Source: an uncultured Prevotella sp. (lineage in GTDB: Bacteria > Bacteroidota > Bacteroidia > Bacteroidales > Bacteroidaceae). From it: DNA of 11,741 nucleotides. Both the position numbers and the translations under genes were made by a program. Under the pieces are notes generated by a model that searched no databases, was not told the origin of the DNA, and saw only the letters and a program-made list of their open reading frames with translations. Within the stretch, counting starts at the first letter, position 1. Each line of letters opens with the position of its first letter. The stretch spans positions 1 to 11,741 of the forward strand of contig USJD01000110.1 of the NCBI GenBank assembly GCA_900554835.1, written 5' to 3'. Shown here one piece after another: positions 1 through 6,478 of the stretch.

Positions 1-55
1 ACACCCCTGCCGACAAGCGAAGCAAGTATCTCAATCCCTCGCTTGCCGCCTTTCC
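1..55. repeat. Terminal direct repeat, copy 1 of 2
   Basis: These 55 bases are identical to 11687-11741 at the other end. The identity is exactly as long as the sequence that remains, as expected of an assembler k-mer overlap. The repeat lies inside the helical-spacer coding region of the restriction-modification gene, and the reading frame is preserved across it. It marks either circle closure or two homologous gene copies bounding the contig. Confidence 0.97.
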
Positions 56-2009
56 TTATACCAATGGCGGACTCTTTGCCGAGCAAATAGACATTCCACA
101 ATTTACAGACGAACTACGTGAGACGCTCCTTCAGCATGCCTCACTCGATTTTGACTGGAGCGAGATTTCTCCAACCATCTTCGGCGGCGTGTTTGAGAGT
201 ACTCTCAATCCAGAGACTCGACGCTCAGGAGGCATGCACTACACCTCGATAGAGAATATTCACAAGGTGATAGACCCTCTGTTTTATAACGACCTTAGAA
301 AGGCGTTCGAAGACTGTTTGGAGGAAAGCAACATCAAGAAGCGTATGCAGCAGCTTCATGCCTTGCAAGACAAGATGGCCGAATTGCGTTTCTTCGACCC
401 GGCATGTGGCTCGGGCAATTTCCTCACAGAGACCTACCTCTCCTTGCGCAGACTAGAGAACGAGATTATCAAGCAGATATACAGCGTGGAGCAACTTAAC
501 GCCTTCGAGAATCCCATCAAGGTGAACATCCATCAGTTTTACGGCATCGAAATCAATGACTTCGCCGTCACCGTAGCCACCACCGCCCTCTGGATAAGCG
601 AGGCGCAGATGATGGCGGAGACGGAGAAGATCATCCACCACGACATCGACTTCCTGCCGCTGAAGAGCTATGCCAACATCACAGAAGGCAACTCGCTAAG
701 AATTGATTGGGAGGAAGTATGTCCAAAGGATAAACTCGACTATATCATTGGCAATCCGCCGTTTGTGGGAGCACGATTGATGAGCGAGAATCAAAAGGCA
801 GACATAATAGCCATATTTGGTGAGAAATGGAAGAACGTGGGCAATATCGATTATGTGGGAGCTTGGTACAAGCGTGCCGCTGACTACATGAAAGATACCC
901 ACGTGAAAGCCGCCCTTGTATCTACCAATTCCATCTCGCAAGGTGAACAGGTGGCAAACCTTTGGCAACCACTCTTTGCCGAGGGTATCCACATCAACTT
1001 CGCTCACCGCACCTTCCGTTGGGACAGCGAGGCTTCACTCAAAGCCCATGTTCATGTGGTGGTAGTAGGATTCTCGTATGTGGATCATAAGAAGAAATAC
1101 CTATTTGAGAATGGACAGAGGAAAGAGGTAAGCCATATCAATGCCTATCTGATAGAGGCTCCCGATACCTTTATATATAGTAGAAGCAAATCACTATGCG
1201 ATGTTCCGAAGATAGGCATTGGCAATAAACCTATAGACGGTGGCAACTATCTCTTTGAGAAAGATGAGATGGAAGAGTTCGTCAAGCGAGAGCCAAAGTC
1301 GGCGGCATTGTTCCATCCTTGGTATGGCTCGGTAGAGTTTATCCATCAGAAGCCTCGATATTGCCTGTGGCTTGGTGACTGTTCTCCAAAGGAAATCAAG
1401 GAGATGCCTCTTTGCTATGAACGAGTGGAAAATGTAAGAAATGTGCGATTGGCAAGCACAAGTGCAGGTACACGAAAGTTAGCAGATACGCCAACACGAT
1501 TCCATGTGGAGAATATGCCCGATGGTGAGTCTATCATTGTGCCATCGGTATCTTCCGAAAAACGTAAGTATGTGCCAATGGGATTTATCCCAAAAGGAAC
1601 TTTTGCAAGCAACCTTGTACTTCTCATCCCAAATGCTACACTCTTCCACTTCGGCATCTTGGAGTCGAACGTCCACATGGCATGGATGCGAGCAGTATGC
1701 GGTCGCCTAAAGAGCGACTACCGTTACAGCAAGGACGTGGTGTACAACAATTTCCCTTGGCCTACGCCCACTGCCGAGCAAAAGGCAAAGATAGAGCAGA
1801 GTGCCCAAGCGATACTCGATGCCCGCGCCCTATATCCCGACTCCTCTCTTGCCGACCTCTACGACCCGACACTCATGCCGAAGGAACTCCTTCAGGCGCA
1901 TCGCCAAAACGACCGAGCCGTGATGCAAGCCTATGCCTTCCCTGTAAAGATGACGGAGAGTGAGTGCGTGGCTGAATTGTTCAAAAGGTATGCGAAAATG
2001 GTAGAATAA
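3..2009 (+). CDS. MmeI-like type IIL restriction-modification enzyme, C-terminal part (gene continues from the window end)
   Basis: The frame is open from the first complete codon at position 3 and ends at TAA 2007-2009. The upstream part is at 10945-11741; joined through the terminal repeat the protein is 916 residues, close to MmeI (919). Residue numbers refer to the joined protein. Visible in order: the end of the helical spacer; a motif X-like GGMHYT at about 324; AdoMet-binding motif I DPACGSGNF at about 380-388; catalytic motif IV NPPF at about 499-502, the N6-adenine type; then a target-recognition region from about residue 607 and the family block GRLKSDYRYS...NNFPWP near 830, followed by a short helical tail. 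Known for the family: one polypeptide methylates adenine in one strand of its site and cuts about 20 nt away. The target sequence cannot be read from the gene. A GTG at 189 is an internal codon inside the conserved FGGVFES block, not a start. Family call is strong; activity is inferred from intact motifs. Confidence 0.93.
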   Translation, partial: TPADKRSKYLNPSLAAFPYTNGGLFAEQIDIPQFTDELRETLLQHASLDFDWSEISPTIFGGVFESTLNPETRRSGGMHYTSIENIHKVIDPLFYNDLRKAFEDCLEESNIKKRMQQLHALQDKMAELRFFDPACGSGNFLTETYLSLRRLENEIIKQIYSVEQLNAFENPIKVNIHQFYGIEINDFAVTVATTALWISEAQMMAETEKIIHHDIDFLPLKSYANITEGNSLRIDWEEVCPKDKLDYIIGNPPFVGARLMSENQKADIIAIFGEKWKNVGNIDYVGAWYKRAADYMKDTHVKAALVSTNSISQGEQVANLWQPLFAEGIHINFAHRTFRWDSEASLKAHVHVVVVGFSYVDHKKKYLFENGQRKEVSHINAYLIEAPDTFIYSRSKSLCDVPKIGIGNKPIDGGNYLFEKDEMEEFVKREPKSAALFHPWYGSVEFIHQKPRYCLWLGDCSPKEIKEMPLCYERVENVRNVRLASTSAGTRKLADTPTRFHVENMPDGESIIVPSVSSEKRKYVPMGFIPKGTFASNLVLLIPNATLFHFGILESNVHMAWMRAVCGRLKSDYRYSKDVVYNNFPWPTPTAEQKAKIEQSAQAILDARALYPDSSLADLYDPTLMPKELLQAHRQNDRAVMQAYAFPVKMTESECVAELFKRYAKMVE

Positions 2010-2027
2010 AGAATTTGCAATATAAGC

Positions 2028-2070
2028 CAACAAGGGCATTTGCCGACATAATCAGCAAATGCCCTTGTTG
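2028..2070. terminator. 16-bp perfect hairpin after the restriction-modification gene
   Basis: CAACAAGGGCATTTGC (2028-2043) pairs perfectly with 2055-2070 around an 11-nt loop. It starts 18 nt after the stop at 2009 and also lies downstream of the minus-strand small ORF ending at 2136, so it could end both convergent transcripts. No strong T-tract follows on the plus strand, so terminator function is inferred from stem strength and position. Confidence 0.7.
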
Positions 2071-2135
2071 CGATTAAGGCTCCAAGACTATCTTGCCTTT
2101 CGATGGATAACGATAAGCTTATATTCTTAATAATA

Positions 2136-2282
2136 TCAAACTTTTACAGCATTGACAGTCACAACCCTTGCCACATAGCCATTAGGCAAAGATGGCATAT
2201 CAACTACCTCATTTACAGGATGCTCCTTAAGAAACTCCTCCCAGGTAGTATGAACTACTTTTAATTTATTGTTCTCTTTCAT
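2136..2282 (-). CDS. Small hypothetical protein, 48 residues
   Basis: ATG at 2282-2280 opens a 48-codon frame ending with TGA at 2138-2136. The product begins MKENNKLKVVHTTWEEFLKE and ends VARVVTVNAVKV; it is short, mixed in charge, with no signal peptide or membrane segment, and I recognise no family. Support for a real gene is a consensus promoter 44 nt upstream on the same strand (TTTG-N20-TATATTTG, 2326-2357) and the strong hairpin at 2028-2070 downstream. There is no Shine-Dalgarno sequence, which is common in this phylum. The same promoter repeat elsewhere drives a toxin-antitoxin remnant, so this could be a fragment or partner of such a module. It could also be the truncated N-terminus of a longer decayed protein. 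Confidence 0.5.
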   Translation of the reverse strand: MKENNKLKVVHTTWEEFLKEHPVNEVVDMPSLPNGYVARVVTVNAVKV

Positions 2283-2324
2283 ATCTGAAATATAAAAACA
2301 TTAACTTTAAACGACTTTCACGCT

Positions 2325-2427
2325 GCAAATATACACCTTTTATTTTTTATCTCCAAACATTCCTGCCTAAAAGTGCAAGCCTACCTCAAAAATATCATCT
2401 TAAATGGCTCTACGTTCGAATAAAAGT
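2325..2427 (-). repeat. 103-bp promoter-bearing repeat, copy A
   Basis: This matches 6618-6720 without gaps at 96 of 103 positions (hand count). Both copies are in the same orientation, and in both the minus-strand promoter elements near the low-coordinate end are intact. Seven substitutions fall mostly in the middle and upstream part. Copy A precedes the 48-residue ORF; copy B precedes the HEPN-MNT remnant. It may be a promoter region duplicated with a gene cassette or a dispersed intergenic family. Confidence 0.9.
2326..2357 (-). promoter_or_regulatory. Bacteroidetes-type promoter for the 48-residue ORF
   Basis: On the minus strand, TTTG (2357-2354) is followed after exactly 20 nt by TATATTTG (2333-2326), fitting the TTTG-N19-21-TAnnTTTG consensus of the Bacteroidetes primary sigma factor. 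Transcription would begin near 2320, giving a leader of about 40 nt before ATG 2282. The identical arrangement recurs at 6619-6650. Confidence 0.75.
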
Positions 2428-2580
2428 TGTACTCTTGCAATACCTTTTTTGGCTCTAAGTATGTTTAAAATACCACTTAGAGAGACTTTGCAACTTGGTG
2501 AAGTTAGAATAGACGCAAACACGGATTACAAAAACAAAGAGAGGCATAATCTTTTTTAAGGTTATACCTCTCTTTTCTTT
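2428..2580 (+). ncRNA. Possible small structured RNA
   Basis: A weak promoter-like TACTCTTG lies at 2430-2437. It is followed by a hairpin with an 8-bp perfect stem (CTCTAAGT 2453-2460 with 2475-2482, 14-nt loop) and then by the terminator hairpin at 2536-2575. A transcript of about 110-130 nt would have two stems and no good reading frame. The -7 box has one mismatch and no clear -33 box, so this is a low-confidence guess. The stretch could instead be the decayed 3' end of an older transcription unit. Confidence 0.25.
2536..2580 (+). terminator. Hairpin terminator with T-rich tail
   Basis: AAAGAGAGGCATAA (2536-2549) pairs with 2562-2575 at 13 of 14 positions around a 12-nt loop, and TCTTT follows. 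The A-rich 5' side means it could work in both directions. No protein gene ends just before it on either strand, which is why a small RNA upstream is considered. Confidence 0.6.
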
Positions 2581-2686
2581 AAAACAAATCCGCAGGTTCA
2601 CAAAAAACAAGATACCCCAACCATACTTTTGCTCCAGATATATGCTTCCAAGCATCCTCCTATCCCGTATTATACTGAAATTTAAC

Positions 2687-2836
2687 GAGATAACAAAACA
2701 TATCACATTTTTATGAGGGACTTTTTAGAAGATTAACACACTTTTATGAGGGACTTTTCGAGCTATCTATACACTTTTATGAGGGAGTTTCTATTTTTTG
2801 TAGCACCTCCACAAAGTGGACTGTTCTTCAAACCAA
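2687..2836. repeat. Dispersed intergenic repeat, copy A, with three 33-bp units
   Basis: The left part (GAGATA...ACATATCAC then TTTTATGAGGGACTT) and the right part (TTTTTGTAGCA..., CAAAGTG, ..., CAAACCAAG) both recur at 9115-9209, but the middle here is expanded. Three units of ACAYTTTTATGAGGGA start at 2705, 2738 and 2771, exactly 33 bp apart. Read as protein the units give HFYEGLF-like 11-residue repeats, but the frame has an upstream stop and no start, so I treat this as noncoding DNA. Confidence 0.8.
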
Positions 2837-3070
2837 GACTAGTTCCACAGAGCGTAGCACTTTTGCCGTGGTCGCACAATCTGCTGCCGTTGAGTAAGGG
2901 ATAGAGGTGGAATTTTCGCTTGAAAATATGGGGAAACCTATCGGAGTGGCGGAAATGGTAAAGTAGAAGCTATGTAAAAGAAGGATGCTTTATACTAACG
3001 TTGCCGTTAAAAGATGTTTAATAATGCCTAAAATATGCCTTCCACTATTTTTTTGTCTAATAAAGGAAGC
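2837..3070. other. Intergenic stretch without recognised content
   Basis: Between the dispersed repeat and the SPFH promoter I see no convincing reading frame, RNA gene or strong hairpin. A fragment of some neighbouring repeat could extend into it. The last 100 bases are AT-rich and lead into the promoter at 3078-3108. Confidence 0.4.
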
Positions 3071-3077
3071 TTTATTA

Positions 3078-3108
3078 TTGTTATTATCAAATATTATTTG
3101 TATTTTTG
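3078..3108 (+). promoter_or_regulatory. Promoter of the SPFH/zinc-ribbon/LRR module
   Basis: TTG at 3078-3080 is followed after 20 nt by TATTTTTG at 3101-3108, matching the Bacteroidetes consensus. Transcription would begin near 3115. This decides the start of the first gene: an in-frame upstream start at 3106 lies inside the -7 box, so translation must begin later, at ATG 3184. Confidence 0.75.
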
Positions 3109-3183
3109 CAGCGTATGAATGTCATAAAGGTTATAACCCCAAATGCACTCAGACTTTCTTATTCAACTAAATACAAGAAGGCT

Positions 3184-4272
3184 ATGGCTATAATTGATGT
3201 CGTAAAATACCAATTCCAAGAAGGAGAAGTAGTACATCGTTTCTTATCTGAAGGTTTGAGATGGGGAACGAGAGTCGTAGTTTATCCTGGGCAATTAGCA
3301 TATTTTGCCAAGGATGGACAAATATGTGATGAATTTTCAGAAGGCACCTACACTCTTGACACAAACAACATCCCTGTACTCAACCATTTGGTAAACATTC
3401 CATACGGTGGCGACTCCCCATTTCAAGCTGATGTATGGTTTGTCAACTTATTGTCCAAGTTGGATTATAAATGGGGCACGGAAACACCTATTCTTATAGA
3501 GGATCCGAAGTTTGGCATCATTGTACCAGTAAGAGCCTATGGACAATATGGATTCAGAATCACAGATCCACGCAAGTTCATTCAGAATCTTTCTGGCAAC
3601 AAAGACAGTTTCGATGGTCACGTTTTGCAATCTTACTTTAGGGGTATATTGCTTTCACATCTGACTGAAGTATTATCCAATAAGATTTTATCAGACAGAG
3701 TATCCTTCTTAGAAATCAATAGCCATTTGTTAGAAATATCAGAGCACTGCCATAAATACTTAACAGTTATTTTTGCGGAATATGGAGTGGAACTTCTAAA
3801 TTTCAATATTATCTCCATTAATGTACCTGAGGATGATGAAAGCATACAAGAGTTGAAGAAAGCCAAGAGCATCATGGCACGCCTAAACATTACAGGCAAA
3901 GACACCTATCGTATGACACGTACTTTTGATGTATTGGAAACAGCTGCCGCCAACGAGTCAAATGGTGGAAATTTATTGAACGCTGGCATCGGCTTGGGAG
4001 CAGGTGTAACCGTAGGGCAACAACTTTTTACAAATGCCAGTACTGCGTTAGACGAAGTGCCTCCGGCTATCCATCAACAGATTTATTATATAGCTATTGG
4101 GGGGCAACAGAAAGGACCATATACATTGGATGAAATTCAAAGCCTTTTAAACCAGACACAAATTACCTCTGAAACACTCTGTTGGAAAAAGGGAATGAAG
4201 CAATGGCAAGCTGTCAAAGATTTCTCTGAATTTGCGAATGACAATTGCCCTCCTCCGATTCCGAATATTTAA
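3184..4272 (+). CDS. SPFH-domain protein with C-terminal GYF_2 domain (YdjI-like)
   Basis: A protein of 362 residues. The N-terminus (MAIIDVVKYQFQEGEVVHRF) and the blocks GTRVVVYPGQLAYF, NIPYGGDSPFQADVWFVN and KWGTETPI...VPVRAYGQYGFRI match the SPFH family often labelled virion-core-protein-like, which includes Bacillus subtilis YdjI. Residues about 1-250 form the SPFH region and its helical continuation. A glycine-rich hydrophobic stretch follows (about 263-278). Residues about 300-350 (IYYIAIGGQQKGPYTLDEIQ...W) form a GYF_2 domain, which in other proteins binds proline-rich peptides. The C-terminus is itself proline-rich (PPPIP). There is no signal peptide, so it is probably a cytoplasmic membrane-associated scaffold. 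In B. subtilis YdjI helps recruit PspA to stressed membrane; a comparable role here is inference. The next gene follows 14 nt after the stop. Confidence 0.88.
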   Translation: MAIIDVVKYQFQEGEVVHRFLSEGLRWGTRVVVYPGQLAYFAKDGQICDEFSEGTYTLDTNNIPVLNHLVNIPYGGDSPFQADVWFVNLLSKLDYKWGTETPILIEDPKFGIIVPVRAYGQYGFRITDPRKFIQNLSGNKDSFDGHVLQSYFRGILLSHLTEVLSNKILSDRVSFLEINSHLLEISEHCHKYLTVIFAEYGVELLNFNIISINVPEDDESIQELKKAKSIMARLNITGKDTYRMTRTFDVLETAAANESNGGNLLNAGIGLGAGVTVGQQLFTNASTALDEVPPAIHQQIYYIAIGGQQKGPYTLDEIQSLLNQTQITSETLCWKKGMKQWQAVKDFSEFANDNCPPPIPNI

Positions 4273-4286
4273 TCATTAATAAACAT

Positions 4287-5147
4287 ATGAGTTTAGTAGC
4301 AGCCAAATGTCCTAATTGCGGTGCTTCCATCATGCTTGATGCTGGAAGCCAGGAGGGATTTTGCTCTTATTGTGGTTCAAAGCTTAAAATACAAGAAGTT
4401 ATCCAACGTGTCAAAATAGACAAAACTGGTGATGTCGGAAATTATCTGGCATTAGCCGAAGTTGCATATAGAGGTGAGGTAACTGAGGAAGCATACGAGT
4501 ATGCCAACAAAGCGCTGGAATTAGATTCAAAGAATGTACAAGCTTGGCTCCTCAAACTAAAAGTAATAGAAACAGGAACCCGCCTTCATTTCGCAAAGAG
4601 AGCACAAGAAGCAATCGCATGTGGAAACAAAGTGATAGAATTAGATTCATTGTTAGCCCATAATGTATATTGTATCTGGCTAACAATAGCTAAGAACTTT
4701 CTTGATGCAAGAACAGCAGAAATGCCCAACACATCTCATTACATAGATGATTTTGAAGTCTTAGAGTCACAAGTCATGTCTATCCGTCGTGCTGTTCCTA
4801 CAGACGAAATTACCAAGGATGCTAAGCTAACCAAATATACATTGGATTTAGCAGAGGCTTGGGGCGACTATGAGTATAATGCAAATAAATATGGAGATGT
4901 CATAGGATATGCTACTTTGAAGAAGTATCAGCAATGCTTAGATGAAATCTTAGCTGGAATACCTGAGGAAGAAAAGACAAACAATCCAAAGTTCAGAATC
5001 TTTTATGGTGACAATTCTCTCCATGCAAAAAAGCAAGAAAGCCCATCTCTGGATAATGAGAAAAAAGGTTGCATCTTGATGGGAGTGCTTATCTTAACAA
5101 TTGCATTTATTGTTCACTATATCGTAACATTTTTCTTATCTCATTAG
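4287..5147 (+). CDS. Zinc-ribbon, TPR-like protein with C-terminal membrane anchor (YdjG-like architecture)
   Basis: A protein of 286 residues. The N-terminus carries a zinc ribbon with C8-X2-C11 and C26-X2-C29. Residues about 45-110 (LALAEVAYRGEVTEEAYEYA, then NKALELDSKNVQAWLLKLK) are TPR-like helical repeats, and the helical middle continues to about 245. The C-terminus, about 262-284, is a single hydrophobic helix (GVLILTIAFIVHYIVTFF) followed only by two residues, so the protein looks tail-anchored with its domains in the cytoplasm. I chose ATG 4287 because it puts the zinc ribbon right at the N-terminus; an upstream TTG at 4245 would overlap the SPFH gene. Zinc ribbon plus membrane helix next to an SPFH gene recalls YdjG beside YdjI in Bacillus. 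Sequence-level homology to YdjG is not shown here. Confidence 0.85.
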   Translation: MSLVAAKCPNCGASIMLDAGSQEGFCSYCGSKLKIQEVIQRVKIDKTGDVGNYLALAEVAYRGEVTEEAYEYANKALELDSKNVQAWLLKLKVIETGTRLHFAKRAQEAIACGNKVIELDSLLAHNVYCIWLTIAKNFLDARTAEMPNTSHYIDDFEVLESQVMSIRRAVPTDEITKDAKLTKYTLDLAEAWGDYEYNANKYGDVIGYATLKKYQQCLDEILAGIPEEEKTNNPKFRIFYGDNSLHAKKQESPSLDNEKKGCILMGVLILTIAFIVHYIVTFFLSH

Positions 5148-5228
5148 AGTTCTATAGGAACGACTTCAATTAGCGATCCTACACCTCAAGAAACATAACG
5201 CCAAAACAGCATGCAACAATAGAAGCAC

Positions 5229-6236
5229 ATGAAAGAAGCGACATACATAATCGGAACTATACCTTTTCTAAGTTGGAGAAAAAGCAACTCTGACATAGAG
5301 AGAATCATTCTTACTGGAAACTGCAAAATAAGTGATATAGAAGATTTGTCAAAAGAGTTCGTTTACACTTGTTACAAAGAGATTACTCTTGACAAGCTCA
5401 ACATTGAGTCCATAATAATGGACTACGACAAGAAAGAGCATTCTTTTGAGGATTATCTTTACGGAGACATCTATCACCAAGAAACACAATTATCCCCATT
5501 ACACAAACTTATATTCAACAGCCATGGGAACACGTCATTCGCCGTCGTTAAAGACACTATTTATTCACAAGACGGAAAGACTTTAATACATACGCCAGAA
5601 AGTACAGAGTTAATCATAGACCGTTACGTTGAACACATAGGCAATTATTGTTGCTGCAATTATGAGTGTTTAACTAAACTAACATTACCACAAGGGCTCA
5701 AAAGCATAGGGAAAATGGCTTTTTATTCTTGTGAAATAACCGAGTTATCTCTCCCCGATTCTGTCATTTCCATTGGAGAGGAATCTTTCTGTGGAACAGG
5801 AATTGAAAGACTTAAGCTCTCAGCAAACCTTCAGTCTCTTCCTGACGGATGTTTTTCATTGACCCTTATTGATGAGCTCAATATCCCTGCATCCGTTAAA
5901 AGCATTGGCTTCGAAGCATTCCATTGCGTATCTTTCATAGAATGCGTAAAAATACCAGAAGGAGTAGAAAGCATAGACAGTGACGCTTTTTGTTCACCAG
6001 CAGTTGTCTGTTTGCCTTCCACTTTAAAAGAAATTGCAAGAGATTTCTATTATGAGCATCCTGTTGACAATGGAGATAAGCCACCATATATAAGGATGAA
6101 TTCTGCCAACCCTATCTTCTACTCGAAAGACGGATCGCTCTATTACAAGGCAACAGGAGAATTAGCTTTAGATTCAAAATACAATGGACTAAATGAAAGA
6201 ATGCCATGGAGTTACAAACCGCCTTGCATCTCATAA
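5229..6236 (+). CDS. BspA-type leucine-rich repeat protein, cytosolic
   Basis: A protein of 335 residues. From about 147 to 270 it has five or six LRR_5 (BspA/TpLRR) repeats of about 22-23 residues, for example LTKLTLPQGLKSIGKMAFYS, ITELSLPDSVISIGEESF, IDELNIPASVKSIGFEAF and CVKIPEGVESIDSDAF. The first 140 residues are not repeats and I do not recognise them; the tail has FYSKDGSLYY. Most BspA-like proteins are exported or surface-bound, but this one has no signal peptide, lipobox or sorting domain, so it should stay in the cytoplasm. It lies 81 nt behind the zinc-ribbon gene on the same strand with no terminator seen between, so it probably belongs to the same operon and may be its recognition or scaffold part. 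No function is established. Confidence 0.85.
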   Translation: MKEATYIIGTIPFLSWRKSNSDIERIILTGNCKISDIEDLSKEFVYTCYKEITLDKLNIESIIMDYDKKEHSFEDYLYGDIYHQETQLSPLHKLIFNSHGNTSFAVVKDTIYSQDGKTLIHTPESTELIIDRYVEHIGNYCCCNYECLTKLTLPQGLKSIGKMAFYSCEITELSLPDSVISIGEESFCGTGIERLKLSANLQSLPDGCFSLTLIDELNIPASVKSIGFEAFHCVSFIECVKIPEGVESIDSDAFCSPAVVCLPSTLKEIARDFYYEHPVDNGDKPPYIRMNSANPIFYSKDGSLYYKATGELALDSKYNGLNERMPWSYKPPCIS

Positions 6237-6249
6237 AAGAAGAAATTGT

Positions 6250-6300
6250 CTTCGAGAAGGAGAACGCTCTGACTGAGACATTCCATCATTGATATAATGG
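6250..6300 (-). pseudogene. Scrap of a kilA-N gene 3' end
   Basis: Bases 6265-6294 match 9518-9547 of the intact kilA-N gene at 28 of 30 positions, and the minus-strand translation reads YINDGMSQSER against FINDGMPQSER. Just downstream a shifted frame gives LLLEDN against KILEDT near the intact C-terminus, suggesting an internal deletion with a frameshift. Nothing else of the gene is visible. It sits between the LRR gene and the HEPN remnant. Confidence 0.6.
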
Positions 6301-6325
6301 TTGTTATGATTGCAGAACAGATTCG

Positions 6326-6478
6326 TCATTCCCCACAATAATGTTCCCAATCTATCTCGTTCAGGTATTTCTCCACTTGAGCCTTGATTTCAGGAATATT
6401 CTCCTTTGCTGTTGCCTAAAGAATACGAGGTAACATCTGCGAATAACCATGCACCAAAACATGGCGCATACTCGCTCT
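6326..6478 (-). pseudogene. HEPN (DUF86) toxin remnant, C-terminal part with internal stop
   Basis: The minus-strand frame reads ASMRHVLVHGYSQMLPRIL, then TAG (6418-6416), then ATAKENIPEIKAQVEKYLNE and IDWEHYCGE, ending with TGA at 6328-6326. This is the C-terminal third of a DUF86/HEPN toxin of the HEPN-MNT (type VII) family. The RX4H catalytic motif (RHVLVH, then GY) survives. Relatives often have a tryptophan at the stop position, so TAG may come from TGG. The N-terminal helices are missing and the fragment is joined out of frame to the MNT remnant upstream. It cannot make a full toxin. Confidence 0.75.

Noticed and set aside
189..191. GTG at 189 as start of a separate methyltransferase
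   Set aside because: It lies inside the conserved FGGVFES block, and the frame is open upstream to the window start.
2071..2130. Minus-strand peptide ending RYPSKGKIVLEP followed by a stop
   Set aside because: It looks like a protein C-terminus but the frame is closed 10-15 codons upstream; too short to call, possibly a decayed gene.
2455..2706. Minus-strand frame of 83 codons
   Set aside because: It runs through both hairpins and into the dispersed repeat, has low-complexity hydrophobic composition and no promoter; probably spurious.
2705..2790. A CRISPR array
   Set aside because: The 33-bp period is too short for repeat plus spacer, units are only three, and no cas gene is present.
2705..2800. 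A protein with 11-residue HFYEGLF repeats
   Set aside because: The frame has an upstream stop and no start codon, and the other copy stops at once; the repeat is better explained as DNA.
3106..3183. Upstream extension of the SPFH protein from ATG 3106
   Set aside because: That ATG overlaps the -7 promoter box, and family homology begins at MAIIDVVKY, ATG 3184.
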